Source of the DNA: an uncultured Collinsella sp.
GTDB lineage: Bacteria > Actinomycetota > Coriobacteriia > Coriobacteriales > Coriobacteriaceae
Length of the DNA stretch: 53,221 nt
Direction of reading: 5' to 3'
Assembly (NCBI GenBank): GCA_902493535.1
Contig: CABUQG010000011.1
Location: 1 to 53,221, forward strand
A program made the position numbers and the translations under genes. Shown in pieces: positions 23,359 through 31,536 of this stretch (the stretch's first letter is position 1; each line of letters opens with the position of its first letter). The notes beneath the pieces are model-generated. The model searched no databases. It saw only the letters and a program-made list of their open reading frames with translations, and was not told the origin of the DNA.

Positions 23359-23393
23359 GGGGTCCGCTCGGTCATGAGTTCCGAGCGGGCCCC
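23359..23393 (-). terminator. terminator for leftward rpiB
   Basis: A 13-bp stem (GGGGTCCGCTCGG at 23359-23371 with 23381-23393, one wobble), 28 nt past the rpiB stop, with a T-rich minus-strand flank. Confidence 0.75.
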
Positions 23394-23420
23394 TGCTGTT
23401 AGCTTGTGGCACTGAGTGGT

Positions 23421-23888
23421 TTAGGCCTCGTCGACGACCTTGAGGCCGCGCGTGTGATCGATCTCGTTGAGGAGGTTAACGCGACGCTCGTGACGGCCGC
23501 CCTCAAACTCGGCGTCGAGCCACTCGTCGACGATCATCTTAGCGAGCTCGGAGCCCACGACACGGGCACCAAAGGCGAGCACGTTGGTGTTGTTGTGCAT
23601 GCGGGAGAGCTTGGCGCTGAAGGGCTCGGAGCACACGACGGCGCGTACGCCCTCGACCTTGTTGGCAGCCAGGCTAATCCCGACACCGGTGCCACAGATG
23701 AGGATGCCCAGGTCGACGTCGCCGTTGGCAACGGCCTTACCCACCTTGTAGCCGGCGATGGGGTAGTCAAAGCTCTCGGAGGTGTCGGTGCCAAAGTTCA
23801 CGACCTCGCAGCCGCGCTCCTTCAGGTGCTCGGAGATGATGTTCTTGAGCTCGACGGCGGCGTGGTCGTTGCCGATACCAATCTTCAT
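23421..23888 (-). CDS. rpiB: ribose-5-phosphate isomerase B (RpiB/LacA/LacB family)
   Basis: 155 residues, typical. It interconverts ribose-5-phosphate and ribulose-5-phosphate in the pentose phosphate pathway. The N-terminal MKIGIGNDHAAVELK carries the phosphate-binding Asp/His. The catalytic Cys is in ILICGTGVGISLAANK and the HNNTNVLAFGARVVG block follows. GAGGAA precedes the ATG on the minus strand. It is monocistronic. The family also contains allose/galactose-phosphate isomerases, so RpiB is the most likely but not the only possibility. Confidence 0.9.
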   Translation of the reverse strand: MKIGIGNDHAAVELKNIISEHLKERGCEVVNFGTDTSESFDYPIAGYKVGKAVANGDVDLGILICGTGVGISLAANKVEGVRAVVCSEPFSAKLSRMHNNTNVLAFGARVVGSELAKMIVDEWLDAEFEGGRHERRVNLLNEIDHTRGLKVVDEA

Positions 23889-24159
23889 GAGTGGTTCCTC
23901 TCTGGTCTGTGCGGCGCAAATGCTAAAGGTTTTACCGCGTTCGACTGCATGATAGCGCGACTTTTGCGTAAACGCTCGGGCGTTTTTTGGTCAAACGCTT
24001 TAGCATGCAACAAGACCGGCTTCTCATGAATGAATGCTGTCAGTTTGTGCTTGAGCGCCGTCCGCCGGAACCATGGTTGCAGTTTTTGATGCATTGTTAT
24101 CAAATAAAGGAGCTAACTATTTTTGAGAGCCAAGCCCGTTATGCAAGCAGGAGATACCT

Positions 24160-25479
24160 ATGCCTACTGATTCCATCCGTGATGCCGCTTTTTGCGACGT
24201 TTTGAACCGCGAGCTTGTCTGTGCACTCGGCTGCACCGAGCCCATTGCCGTTGCCTATGCAGCGGCGCTGGCGAGTCAGACGCTCGGTTGCGAACCCGAT
24301 CATATGGATGTTGCCTGCTCGGGCAACATCATCAAGAACGTCAAGAGCGTGACCGTGCCCAACTCGGGCGGTATGCACGGTATTGAGGCCGCGGCCGTGC
24401 TGGGTGCCGTGGGCGGCGACGCCAAGAGCGCGCTCGAGGTGCTCGAGAGCGTTGACGATGAGGACCGTGCTCGCGTGGTCGAGCTCCTCGCTGACGCCGA
24501 CTACTGCGATGTGTCGCTTGTCGAGGGTGTGCCCAACCTCTACATCAAGGTGACTGCCACGGCCGGGGACCATACCGCGGTCGTCGAGATTACCGATCAC
24601 CATACCAATGTCACGTGCCATACGCTCGACGGTATTCCGGTATGCGGCAAGTCGGCGGGGGAGTGTGCCGCCTGCGCCGAGCGCGTGGTGGCCGAGCGTG
24701 CGGCAGATAACGCCGATACCCCTATGAGCATTGAGTCCATCATCGACTTTATCGAGGACGGTGACATTGAGGACGCCCGCGCTGCCGTTGAGCGTCAGAT
24801 TGAGCTGAATGGCGCAATCAGTGCCGAGGGCCTTGCGCACGCTTGGGGCGCCGAGGTGGGTCGTACGCTGCTAGGTGCTCGTGCCGATGACGTCGCCTGC
24901 CGTGCCCGTGCCCGTGCGGCCGCCGGGTCCGACGCCCGCATGAACGGCTGCGCGCTGCCGGTCGCCATTGTGTGCGGCTCGGGCAATCAGGGCATTACTT
25001 GCGCATTGCCCGTCATGGAGTATGCCGAGTACCTGCGCTGCGACCACGAGCGCCTGGTGCGCGCCGTGATGCTGTCCGATCTTATCGCCGTGCATATCAA
25101 GAGCTATATTGGTGCGCTCTCAGCGTTTTGCGGTGCTATTTGCGCCGCGTGCGGCGCCGGCTCCGCGATTACCTGGCTGTGCGGTGGCACGCGCGAGCAG
25201 ATTGGCGCGACGGTCTCGAACACGCTCGGTAACGTGGGCGGCATCGTGTGCGACGGCGCCAAAGCGAGCTGTGCCGCCAAGATCTCGGCTGCCGTCGATG
25301 CGGCGATTCTGGGCCATGATATGGCCATGCAGGGTCGCGGCTTCCGCGCCGGCGAGGGCCTGATCCAAGATACCGTTGAGCAGACAATCGCCAGTATGGG
25401 CTACGTAGGCCGCGTAGGCATGAAGGACACCGACGTCGAGATCCTCAACATCATGATCGGCAAAACCCAGGTCTGCTAG
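24160..25479 (+). CDS. L-cysteine desulfidase-like protein (CyuA/UPF0597)
   Basis: 439 residues, the serine-dehydratase-alpha/UPF0597 (YhaM, CyuA) family; members are [4Fe-4S] L-cysteine desulfidases yielding pyruvate, ammonia and sulfide. Conserved parts are ALGCTEPIAVAYAAALA, ACSGNIIKNVKSVTVPNS, GSGNQGITCALPV and FCGAICAACGAGSAI. The Cys residues in these blocks are the likely cluster ligands. AGGAG precedes ATG 24160. It stands alone. A 271-nt gap precedes it with no gene I can support. Whether the substrate is cysteine or a related thiol amino acid is not decided by sequence. Confidence 0.88.
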   Translation: MPTDSIRDAAFCDVLNRELVCALGCTEPIAVAYAAALASQTLGCEPDHMDVACSGNIIKNVKSVTVPNSGGMHGIEAAAVLGAVGGDAKSALEVLESVDDEDRARVVELLADADYCDVSLVEGVPNLYIKVTATAGDHTAVVEITDHHTNVTCHTLDGIPVCGKSAGECAACAERVVAERAADNADTPMSIESIIDFIEDGDIEDARAAVERQIELNGAISAEGLAHAWGAEVGRTLLGARADDVACRARARAAAGSDARMNGCALPVAIVCGSGNQGITCALPVMEYAEYLRCDHERLVRAVMLSDLIAVHIKSYIGALSAFCGAICAACGAGSAITWLCGGTREQIGATVSNTLGNVGGIVCDGAKASCAAKISAAVDAAILGHDMAMQGRGFRAGEGLIQDTVEQTIASMGYVGRVGMKDTDVEILNIMIGKTQVC

Positions 25480-25485
25480 ATATTA

Positions 25486-25552
25486 AGTTGCGGTGAGATA
25501 GTTCCTAAAATTACCCGGGTGAGAGGCAAACAGGAACTATCTCACCGCAACT
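25486..25552. repeat. AGTTGCGGTG palindromic repeat, copy A3
   Basis: Arms 25486-25506 and 25532-25552 are perfectly complementary over 21 bp (left arm begins AGTTGCGGTGAGATAGTTCC). It sits between convergent genes, 7 nt after one stop and 20 nt from the other. The inner stem has the GAGATAG/CTATCTC variant, changed on both sides. Confidence 0.93.
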
Positions 25553-25571
25553 GCGCTAGATGTTCTGGCGC

Positions 25572-26330
25572 CTACGATAGTTCGTCGGCTATTTGGTGCT
25601 CGTAGAAGGCCTCGATTACGGCGTTAAAGTCGCGGGCGAAGTCTTCCATGGTTCCGCGCCAGGTGGCTCGGCTGGGCTTGCCTTGGCCCACAAAGGCGGT
25701 TTGGATGCCGCAATCGGGGGACGGGAAGTCGCGTTTGGGATCGTTGCCCACCATAAGGACCTCGTGTGGCTCGAGTCCCATCACCTGAAGCTGCTCTAGA
25801 TAGTAGGTGGCATCGGGCTTGCAGCGGGTGGTGTTTCCCATGTGCGTGACGAGCTCAAAGGGGGCGTCGGCCAGGTCGCCCCAGCCCATGCGGCACTCGA
25901 TGGCCCCTTGGGGAAAGCTGGGGTTGGTAAAGAGCGCGCAACGCAGCCCTGCGTCCTGTACGGCCTGGAGCGCGGCGTGTGCGCCCGGCATGGCGTGGGC
26001 GTTAATGACATCGTCGTTCTTGTACGGAAGAACTTCGCGGTCATAGTAGGTAAACGCCTCGTAGATGAGGGGATCGGAGAGGCGGATCCCGCATCGGCGC
26101 TCGACCTCTTCTTGGTAAAACTCAAGATTGGTGCGGTTGTCCGTGCCGCTGCGGCGATTGGCGTTGAGGTCGACTAGGATGGTGCCGAGGCGTGCCATCG
26201 TGCCACCGCGGCTGCGGCGCCCGATATCCGCGAGCATCGAAGAGACATCCTTAAAATAGCGAAGGATGAACGCGTTGAGGTTGATGCTGAGAAGCGTCTC
26301 GTCCATATCGAAAACGACTGCTTTGAGCAC
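25572..26330 (-). CDS. HAD family hydrolase
   Basis: 252 residues, HAD superfamily subfamily IA-like. Motif I is VVFDMDETLLS, motif II is ALFTNPSF, the motif III Lys is in TRCKPDATYYLEQL, and motif IV is VLMVGNDPKRDF. A helical cap (residues ~15-110) is inserted after motif I. It starts at GTG 26330, with AAAGG seven nt upstream on the minus strand. It is a monocistronic phosphatase of unknown substrate. It differs from the Cof-type HAD at 17916 in cap position. Confidence 0.86.
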   Translation of the reverse strand: MLKAVVFDMDETLLSINLNAFILRYFKDVSSMLADIGRRSRGGTMARLGTILVDLNANRRSGTDNRTNLEFYQEEVERRCGIRLSDPLIYEAFTYYDREVLPYKNDDVINAHAMPGAHAALQAVQDAGLRCALFTNPSFPQGAIECRMGWGDLADAPFELVTHMGNTTRCKPDATYYLEQLQVMGLEPHEVLMVGNDPKRDFPSPDCGIQTAFVGQGKPSRATWRGTMEDFARDFNAVIEAFYEHQIADELS

Positions 26331-26414
26331 GCGGGCACCTTTCTCGAAAAATCGATCTAGAATCGTTGGCTCCGGATACTTTACCCCAAAGCCGAATGCC
26401 TAGCTGGTTATCGT

Positions 26415-26463
26415 CAAGTTGCGGAGACGTGTGTTCATAAGATTACGAAAAAGTCTCCACACG
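26415..26463. repeat. possible degenerate AGTTGCGG palindrome
   Basis: AAGTTGCGGAGAC opens like family A, and GGAGAC (26423-26428) pairs with GTCTCC (26453-26458), but the right-hand end CACACG does not restore the CACCGCAACT arm. It lies in the 315-nt gap before rpsA. Confidence 0.3.
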
Positions 26464-26485
26464 AGTAAAAAATCGCAGTTCACGC

Positions 26486-26514
26486 TTGAAATCGAACTCA
26501 TTTCCCCGTAACCT
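26486..26514 (+). promoter_or_regulatory. candidate rpsA promoter
   Basis: TTGAAA (26486-26491), a 17-nt spacer and TAACCT (26509-26514). It would give a ~125-nt leader before rpsA. TATACG at 26514 is an alternative -10. I see no gene in the rest of this gap. Confidence 0.4.
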
Positions 26515-26645
26515 ATACGAACGTGATTGCATAAGCGTCACATTAGTATCTGTCGGCTCCCGAGTGTTCCTAAACGTTGTGTGCTTGTCGCACCCTTCTG
26601 TAGGTCCTAGCAATCGGGGCCCCGTAGTTCGAAAGGGGTCCACCT

Positions 26646-27812
26646 TTGAGTGAGATTCAGAACTCGTCCATTTTCTCTCTTGACGATGTCAACGAGGAGG
26701 AGATGAACAACCTCATCGACGGTACGATTACCGACTTTGATGAGGGCGATCTCGTTAACGGCACTGTCGTTAAGATCGAGCATGACGAGGTGCTCGTTGA
26801 CATCGGATTCAAGTCCGAGGGCGTTATCCCGGTCCGCGAGCTGTCCATCCGCAAGGACGCTAACCCTGCAGACATCGTTGCACTCGGTGATCCCATCGAG
26901 GCTCTGGTTCTCCAGAAGGAGGACAAGGACGGTCGTCTGGTCCTGTCCAAGAAGCGTGCCGAGTACGAGCGTGCTTGGAACCGCATCGAGGAGAAGTTCA
27001 ACTCCGGCGAGAACGTCGAGGGCGAGGTTATCGAGGTTGTCAAGGGCGGCCTGATCCTCGACATCGGCCTGCGTGGCTTCCTGCCTGCTTCCCTCGTCGA
27101 CCTCCGTCGCGTCAAGGACCTCACCTCTTACATGGGCACCCGCATCGAGGCCCGCGTCATCGAGATGGACCGTAACCGCAACAACGTCGTCCTCTCCCGT
27201 CGCGTCGTGCTCGAGGAGTCCCGTAAGGCCGAGCGCTCCGAGATCCTGTCCAAGCTCAAGTCTGGTATGCGTCTCCAGGGCACCGTTTCCTCCATCGTCG
27301 ACTTCGGCGCCTTCGTCGACCTCGGCGGTATCGACGGCCTCATCCACATCTCCGAGCTCTCCTGGAACCACGTCAACCATCCTTCCGAGGTTGTCAAGGT
27401 CGGCCAGGAGGTCGAGGTCGAGGTTCTCGACGTCGATCTCAACCGCGAGCGCATCTCCCTGGGTCTCAAGCAGACCACCGAGGATCCGTGGCGCGCACTG
27501 GTCAAGAAGTACCCCGTCGGCGCTATCGTCGAGGGCACTGTGACCAAGCTTGTCCCGTTTGGCGCTTTCGTCGACCTGGGCGAGGGCATCGAGGGCCTGG
27601 TGCACATCTCCGAGATGGCCAACAAGCACGTCGACCAGCCTTCTCAGGTCACCCACGTGGGCGACAAGGTTCAGGTCAAGGTCATGGAGATCGACCTCGA
27701 CCGTCGTCGTATCTCTCTGTCCATGAAGTCCGCTGCTGAGACTCTGGGCGTCGAGATCGAGGTTACCCCGCTTCCTTCCGAGAAGAAGGACGAGGAGACC
27801 GACGCCGAGTAA
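26646..27812 (+). CDS. rpsA: 30S ribosomal protein S1
   Basis: 388 residues with four S1 (OB-fold) repeats, the usual actinobacterial size (E. coli S1 has six). The repeats start near residues 32, 118, 203 and 288. Repeats 3 and 4 carry the canonical GTVSSIVDFGAFVDLGGIDG and GTVTKLVPFGAFVDLGEGIE, plus LIHISE/LVHISE. It ends in an acidic tail (KKDEETDAE). The initiator is TTG 26646 after AAAGGGG. Codon use is strongly biased to C-ending codons, as for a highly expressed gene. A strong terminator follows. Confidence 0.96.
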   Translation: MSEIQNSSIFSLDDVNEEEMNNLIDGTITDFDEGDLVNGTVVKIEHDEVLVDIGFKSEGVIPVRELSIRKDANPADIVALGDPIEALVLQKEDKDGRLVLSKKRAEYERAWNRIEEKFNSGENVEGEVIEVVKGGLILDIGLRGFLPASLVDLRRVKDLTSYMGTRIEARVIEMDRNRNNVVLSRRVVLEESRKAERSEILSKLKSGMRLQGTVSSIVDFGAFVDLGGIDGLIHISELSWNHVNHPSEVVKVGQEVEVEVLDVDLNRERISLGLKQTTEDPWRALVKKYPVGAIVEGTVTKLVPFGAFVDLGEGIEGLVHISEMANKHVDQPSQVTHVGDKVQVKVMEIDLDRRRISLSMKSAAETLGVEIEVTPLPSEKKDEETDAE

Positions 27813-27836
27813 ATCGGTTTGACGATCACTTGTTTT

Positions 27837-27870
27837 AAGGGATCCGTCCGCAATGGACGGGTCCCTTTTT
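27837..27870 (+). terminator. terminator after rpsA
   Basis: A 13-bp stem (27837-27849 with 27855-27867, one T-G pair) running into TTTTT. Confidence 0.9.
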
Positions 27871-28102
27871 GCTTTCGCTGCTGATGCACGCGATGCTACC
27901 CGGGCTGTCCACAGGCTATTGGGTTGTCGGTGAATGAAAAAATGCCGACATCCCGCCTCGGGGAGGAGGCGGGAACGCACCGAGTAGACGGAGGGGTGCG
28001 GAGCGCGGTCGCGTCTCGACTGACGACATTGCCCATCGACAACCCTATTGTACTGCATGGCGTGGTTCTTGGTTTATCGTGTCGAACGCTTGTGTTGTGC
28101 CA

Positions 28103-28129
28103 TTGCCTGCGGCAACGGTGTGCTACACT
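28103..28129 (+). promoter_or_regulatory. candidate rnpB promoter
   Basis: TTGCCT (28103-28108), a 15-nt spacer and TACACT (28124-28129), placing transcription start close to the 5' end of RNase P RNA at about 28137. The gap 27871-28102 shows no gene I can support. Confidence 0.5.
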
Positions 28130-28136
28130 CTTGCAC

Positions 28137-28500
28137 TGCTGAGTGGGCCAGACGGTCGCGCGATGTGCTGTTTGCAGTACGCGTGAGGAAAGTCCGGGCT
28201 CCAGAGGGCGGGATGCCGGCTAACGGCCGGGCGGAGTGATCCGACGGAAAGCGCCGCAGAAAAGAAGACTCCCACCTGCGCCGCAAGGCGTAAAGGGAAA
28301 AGCTGAAACGGTGGTGTAAGAGACCACCAGCGTCGTGGCAACACGGCGGCTTGGCAAGCCCCATCCGGAGCAAGCGCGAATAGGAACGCTATGGGCCGGC
28401 CCGGTCCGCGTTCGGGTAGCGTGCGTGGAGCTGCACGGTAACGTGCAGACAAGATAAATGACCGTTCACGACAGAACCCGGCTTATCGGCCCACTCGGCA
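28137..28500 (+). ncRNA. rnpB: RNase P RNA
   Basis: About 364 nt, bacterial type A. The ends pair as P1 (TGCTGAGTGGGCC at 28137-28149 with GGCCCACTCGGCA at 28488-28500). The universal 5' P4 region GAGGAAAGTCCGGGCTCC and the 3' partner ACAGAACCCGGCTTAT are both present. Between them are conserved pieces such as AGGGAAAAGCTGAAACGGTG and AATAGGAACGCTATGGG. It processes pre-tRNA 5' ends with the RnpA protein (not in the window). Confidence 0.97.
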
Positions 28501-28513
28501 CTTTGTTGACGCT

Positions 28514-28617
28514 GCGAACCCGTCAGCGCGGCAATTTGCCTTTCAAGCCTTCGGGCATGACCATAAGGTCAATGCCCTTGTCTTTCAAGGCACCTTGCTC
28601 GCGCTGACGGGTTCTCG
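28514..28617. repeat. long imperfect palindrome downstream of rnpB
   Basis: AACCCGTCAGCGCG (28517-28530) pairs with CGCGCTGACGGGTT (28600-28613). Pairing continues imperfectly inward to GCATGACC (28555-28562) against GGTCAATGC (28568-28576), forming a ~100-nt rod with a small loop. It starts 14 nt after RNase P RNA and has no T-tract, so it is not a classic terminator. The sequence after it (28618-28730) is strongly G/T-rich and shows no separate gene. Confidence 0.8.
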
Positions 28618-28726
28618 CTGTTGGTGATGGTATCATTGGCGTTTCCGTTCTTGTTGGCGAGGTCAACGGTGCTGTCTTTGCCTTATTATTGAGGCTGTTT
28701 GTTGCTTTGCTTGTTGTTGAGGGGCT

Positions 28727-29365
28727 TTGTTGGACAGCTATTTTACTCTGCAATCGAATATTGAGGCTTCGGGCGAGTTTGTGGACCGCAAGAGCCGGTT
28801 TATTGCCCAGCTGGTCCATATTGAGTCCGAGGACGAGGCGAATGCCTTTATCGAGATGGTTCGCAAGCGTCATTACGACGCTCGGCACAATGTTCCCGCG
28901 TGGATTTTAGTCGATGGACGCGAGCGCCAGAGCGATGATGGTGAGCCGAGCCGCACGAGCGGTATGCCGACGCTCGAGGTGCTGCGCGGCGCGGGGCTCA
29001 AAAATGTTTGCTGCGTGGTGACGCGCTATTTTGGTGGCACGCTGTTAGGGCCCGGTGGCTTGGTGCGCGCCTATACCGCGGCGACGCAGGCGGCGGTGGC
29101 CGCGGCTCAGGAGGCCGGGCAGATTGTCGAGATGACGAGTGTCGTGCCTGTTGACGTGCATGTGGCCTATCCGCAGTATGAGCAAGTGCTTCATTTGGCG
29201 CAGGATTCGGGTGCCAAGGTTTCGGATACCGATTTCGCGGATACCGTGACGATTCATTTGGTGTTCAAAGCGGGGGAGCAGGAGCCGTTTTGCGCTAAGA
29301 TGCGCGAGCTTATGGCGGGGCGCGAGGAGATTGAGGTCGGTGCTCCCGAGTTTGCCGAGTTCTAA
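28727..29365 (+). CDS. YigZ/IMPACT family protein (UPF0029)
   Basis: About 212 residues, typical. The N-terminal ~125 residues are the UPF0029 domain: SRFIAQLVHIESEDEANAFI, then the signature RHNVPAWIL, DDGEPSRTSGMPTLEVL, and VVTRYFGGTLLGPGGLVRAYT. The C-terminal ~75 residues are the DUF1949 RNA-binding-like domain. YigZ proteins are linked to translation control, but the biochemical role is unsettled. The initiator appears to be TTG 28727 or TTG 28730 after GAGGGG. The 5' region is markedly G/T-rich. Confidence 0.9.
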   Translation: MLDSYFTLQSNIEASGEFVDRKSRFIAQLVHIESEDEANAFIEMVRKRHYDARHNVPAWILVDGRERQSDDGEPSRTSGMPTLEVLRGAGLKNVCCVVTRYFGGTLLGPGGLVRAYTAATQAAVAAAQEAGQIVEMTSVVPVDVHVAYPQYEQVLHLAQDSGAKVSDTDFADTVTIHLVFKAGEQEPFCAKMRELMAGREEIEVGAPEFAEF

Positions 29366-29367
29366 CG

Positions 29368-29421
29368 ACGACGGCCGGCGTGCTTTTGGATGGATTCCAA
29401 GCGCGACGGCCGTCGTTTTTC
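29368..29421 (+). terminator. terminator after the yigZ-like gene
   Basis: ACGACGGCC (29368-29376) pairs with GGCCGTCGT (29408-29416) around a 31-nt loop, then TTTTT. Confidence 0.7.
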
Positions 29422-29433
29422 TGTTGCTGCCGT

Positions 29434-29880
29434 TTACTCGGCGAGCTGCTTTAGCACATCGCAGGCGATTTCGACGGCATCGTCGATGCAACCGGGACAG
29501 CTGCGGAGCGGACCCTTATCCGATCCGATTCCCTTGAGCGTGCCGCAGACGGTCGTCGTGTTCTTCTCGCCAAAACGCTTGGCGATTTCGCGCGACAGCT
29601 TGTAGGTCTGGCCCTTGGTCTTGGGGTTTTCCATGCCTTCGCTCATCACAAAGCCCATGATGGACACAGCGCCCGAGATGGCGCCGCAGGTTTCGGTCAT
29701 GCCGCCCATGCCGGCGCCAAAGCCCTCGGTGAGGGTAAAGGCGGTCTGGGGGTCGAGCCCGACGGCGGGCGCGAGCGTGCAGGCGACGGCCTGTGCGCAG
29801 TTAAAGCCACGGGCGTGATATTCGGCAGCTTGAGCCTGACAGGCGGTGATGTCGAGCTGGGCCGTATCGATTTGCTTCAT
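29434..29880 (-). CDS. C_GCAxxG_C_C family protein
   Basis: 148 residues, about the family size, a small anaerobe protein family of putative redox or metal function. The patterned cysteines are visible: FNCAQAVACTLAP, GGMTETCGAISGAVSIMG (the GCAxxG-like core), TVCGTLKG, and RSCPGCIDDAVEIAC near the C-terminus. ATG 29880 has AAGGAG six nt upstream on the minus strand; longer in-frame starts lack a ribosome site. It is convergent with the yigZ-like gene. Function is not established. Confidence 0.85.
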   Translation of the reverse strand: MKQIDTAQLDITACQAQAAEYHARGFNCAQAVACTLAPAVGLDPQTAFTLTEGFGAGMGGMTETCGAISGAVSIMGFVMSEGMENPKTKGQTYKLSREIAKRFGEKNTTTVCGTLKGIGSDKGPLRSCPGCIDDAVEIACDVLKQLAE

Positions 29881-30111
29881 CGTTGTCTCCTTGGTCACGG
29901 TGTACCCGCCTATGGTACCCGTGACGGTGCATGTAATCATCGAGAGCTTCATGTATGCCTCATTTTTATCTATCGAGCAAATGCCCAAGGCTTGAGATAA
30001 ATACCCCTGATCAATTTGTCCAATAACCTACCTTTGGGATGGGTTGAGAGGGGTGCGGGGTAGCGGTATCGTGAACCGAATAAAACTAAAACCCAGGCAA
30101 GGGAGCTAGAT

Positions 30112-31395
30112 ATGAGCGAGCAGACCATCGGTACTACATGTGTTCAGGGCGGCTATCACCCGGGAGATGCCGAGCCGCGCCAGGTGCCCATCTACCAGTC
30201 CACCACGTGGAAGTACGACACGTCCGAGCACATGGGCAAGCTGTTTGACCTGGAGGAGTCGGGCTACTTCTACAGCCGCCTGCAGAACCCCACGTGCGAT
30301 TTGGTTGCCGCCAAGATCTGTGAGATGGAGGGAGGCGCCGCCGCGATGCTTACGAGCTCGGGCATGGCTGCGAACTTCCTCGCGATCTTTAACGTGGCCG
30401 GTGCCGGCGATCACGTGGTCGCGAGCTCTGCCATTTACGGCGGTACGTATAACCTGCTCGCCCACACCATGGGCCGCATGGGCGTGACCTGCACGTTCGT
30501 TGCCCCCGACTGCACCGATGAGGAGCTCGAGGCAGCCTTTGAGCCCAATACCAAGCTCGTCTTTGGCGAGACGATTGCCAACCCCGCCCTTGCCGTGCTC
30601 GATATTGAGCGCTTTGCCAAGGCCGCACATGACCACGGCGTGCCGCTGATGGTCGACAACACCTTCCCGACGCCTGTGATGTGCCGTCCCTTTGAATGGG
30701 GTGCCGACATCGTTACGCACTCCACCACCAAGTACATGGATGGACATGCTGCCTACCTGGGCGGCGTGATCGTTGACCACGGCCAGTTTGACTGGATGGC
30801 TCATGCGGACAAGTTCCCGGGTCTTACCACGCCCGATGAGAGCTACCACGGCGTGACCTATGCCGAGAAGTTTGGTCGCGAGGGTGCCTTCATTACCAAG
30901 GCAACCGCTCAGCTCATGCGCGATCTTGGTCCTATGCAGAATCCGCAGGCGGCCTTCTTCCTGAACAGCTCGCTCGAGAGCCTGCATGTGCGCATGCCGC
31001 GTCATTGCGAGAACGGCCTGGCCGTTGCCAAGTTCCTGCAGAGCCATCCCAAGGTGCGCTTCGTGAGCTATCCGGGCCTGGAGGGCGATAAGTACTATGA
31101 CATCGCTCAGAAGTACATGCCCAACGGTACCTGCGGCGTTGTGAGCTTTGGCTTTAACGGTGGTCGCGCGGCGGCCGAGACCTTTATGAAGAGCCTCAAG
31201 CTCGCCCAGATCGCCACGCACGTTGCCGACGCCCGCACTTGCTGCCTGCATCCTGCTAACGCTACGCATCGCCAGATGAACGACGAGGAACTCATCGCCT
31301 GCGGTATCTCCGCCGACATGGTGCGCCTGTCGTGCGGCCTCGAGGACACGGCCGATCTGATTGCCGACCTTGAGCAGGCACTCGAGCAGTGCTAG
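30112..31395 (+). CDS. O-acetylhomoserine sulfhydrylase-type transsulfuration enzyme
   Basis: 427 residues, Cys/Met metabolism PLP-dependent family, with the length and style of MetY (O-acetylhomoserine plus sulfide to homocysteine). PLP lysine motif is HSTTKYMDGH; PLP phosphate contacts are in LTSSGMAANFLAIF and the substrate-binding YSRLQNPT is near the N-terminus. AAGGGAG precedes the ATG. The 123 nt upstream show no SAM or other riboswitch pattern. Methionine gamma-lyase or cystathionine gamma-lyase activity cannot be excluded from sequence alone. It is monocistronic. Confidence 0.87.
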   Translation: MSEQTIGTTCVQGGYHPGDAEPRQVPIYQSTTWKYDTSEHMGKLFDLEESGYFYSRLQNPTCDLVAAKICEMEGGAAAMLTSSGMAANFLAIFNVAGAGDHVVASSAIYGGTYNLLAHTMGRMGVTCTFVAPDCTDEELEAAFEPNTKLVFGETIANPALAVLDIERFAKAAHDHGVPLMVDNTFPTPVMCRPFEWGADIVTHSTTKYMDGHAAYLGGVIVDHGQFDWMAHADKFPGLTTPDESYHGVTYAEKFGREGAFITKATAQLMRDLGPMQNPQAAFFLNSSLESLHVRMPRHCENGLAVAKFLQSHPKVRFVSYPGLEGDKYYDIAQKYMPNGTCGVVSFGFNGGRAAAETFMKSLKLAQIATHVADARTCCLHPANATHRQMNDEELIACGISADMVRLSCGLEDTADLIADLEQALEQC

Positions 31396-31464
31396 GCTAG
31401 CGTTCGCATAAGGCGCCGATGCTGGCAGAAAGCTTCGGCGACCTTTAGTTCCGATTCCGTAGGC

Positions 31465-31510
31465 GGGACCCCAATCGCGACTGTTTACAGGCGATTGGGG
31501 CCCCGTTTTT
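31465..31510 (+). terminator. terminator after the metY-like gene
   Basis: CCCCAATCGC (31469-31478) pairs with GCGATTGGGG (31491-31500), extendable by flanking GGG/CCC, then CCCCGTTTTT. A second hairpin lies at about 31410-31446 (GGCGCCGA with TCGGCG). The MFS start lies only 27 nt beyond. Confidence 0.82.
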
Positions 31511-31536
31511 GCGTTGGGCCACTCGAAAGGATGGAT

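Noticed and set aside
29989..30111. SAM or T-box riboswitch before the metY-like gene
   Set aside because: Only 123 nt and none of the conserved blocks of these elements can be found.
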